Source of the DNA: Candidatus Fermentibacterota bacterium
Lineage (GTDB): Bacteria; Fermentibacterota; Fermentibacteria; Fermentibacterales; JCC-6
DNA: 32,877 bases
Direction of reading: 5' to 3'
Assembly: GCA_030609965.1 (NCBI GenBank)
Contig: JAUWSQ010000029.1
Coordinates: 1-32,877 of the forward strand
Below the pieces are notes generated by a model. The model was not told the origin of the DNA, made no database searches, and saw only the letters and a list, made by a program, of their open reading frames with translations. Within the stretch, counting starts at the first letter, position 1. The number at the start of each line of letters is the position of its first letter. This document shows positions 32,817-32,877 of the stretch, piece after piece. The position numbers were made by a program, and so were the translations under genes.

Positions 32817-32877
32817 TGGGGCCGGGGGGGTGGGGTGGTGTATTAAAAAAAAAAAAAAAGAAAAGAGACACGCCCCC
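32817..32877. other. Low-complexity contig end, probable assembly or sequencing artefact
   Basis: After the last stop codon the sequence turns into G runs, then a run of about 15 A with a second A-rich stretch, then a C run at the very end. This differs from the rest of the window, and no feature can be supported. Confidence 0.6.

Overview
This window reads as chromosomal DNA of a Gram-negative bacterium, most likely an uncultured lineage of the FCB superphylum (Fermentibacteria/Aegiribacteria-like). That placement is inference. It rests on secreted proteases carrying Por/FlgD-like C-terminal sorting domains, a gingipain-type C25 peptidase, beta-propeller lipoproteins, a small bacterial RRM protein and an LPS/capsule-type glycosyltransferase cluster. 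I see no phage, IS element, CRISPR array, rRNA or tRNA. Genes are dense. Several start with TTG, and one glycosyltransferase appears to start at ATC.

Layout. 1-1572 holds the 3' part of a C25 peptidase. 1580-4276 (minus strand) holds a seven-bladed YVTN beta-propeller lipoprotein and a cysteine-motif protein resembling DUF6144. 4468-5020 is a self-contained RRM RNA-binding protein unit: sigma70-type promoter, about 200-nt leader with serial hairpins, small CDS and strong terminator. 5158-7475 holds a small acidic secreted protein with its own terminator and a secreted subtilisin. 7568-10869 holds a PurF-like phosphoribosyltransferase without its glutaminase cysteine, a half-size EamA transporter, YjbQ and a beta-propeller lipoprotein. 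10873-12813 (minus strand) is a compact cassette of ECF sigma factor, zinc-finger anti-sigma factor and HtrA-like PDZ protein whose catalytic serine is replaced.

13075-18486 is an MsbA-like ABC exporter, a family 9 glycosyltransferase and MutS, with overlapping ends. 18559-21037 holds a small hypothetical protein and a secreted protein with about 14 TPRs. A 44-bp direct repeat lies on each side of the TPR gene. 21219-29831 is a polysaccharide cluster of seven overlapping genes: a DPM1-like GT2, three GT4-type enzymes, a rhamnosyltransferase-like GT2, a membrane protein and a GT-C-like membrane glycosyltransferase. Four of the seven end in beta-rich tails. 29855-32816 is an NtrB/NtrC-type two-component system. 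The last 61 bases are low-complexity and look like a poor contig end.

Functionally the window centres on the cell envelope: secreted proteases and lipoproteins, an envelope-stress-type sigma cassette facing an MsbA-like exporter, glycan assembly genes, and a two-component regulator directly downstream of the glycan genes. The most unusual items are the sigma/anti-sigma/pseudo-HtrA cassette, the structured RRM leader, the ATC start, the paired 44-bp repeat, and the PurF-like protein without a nucleophile.
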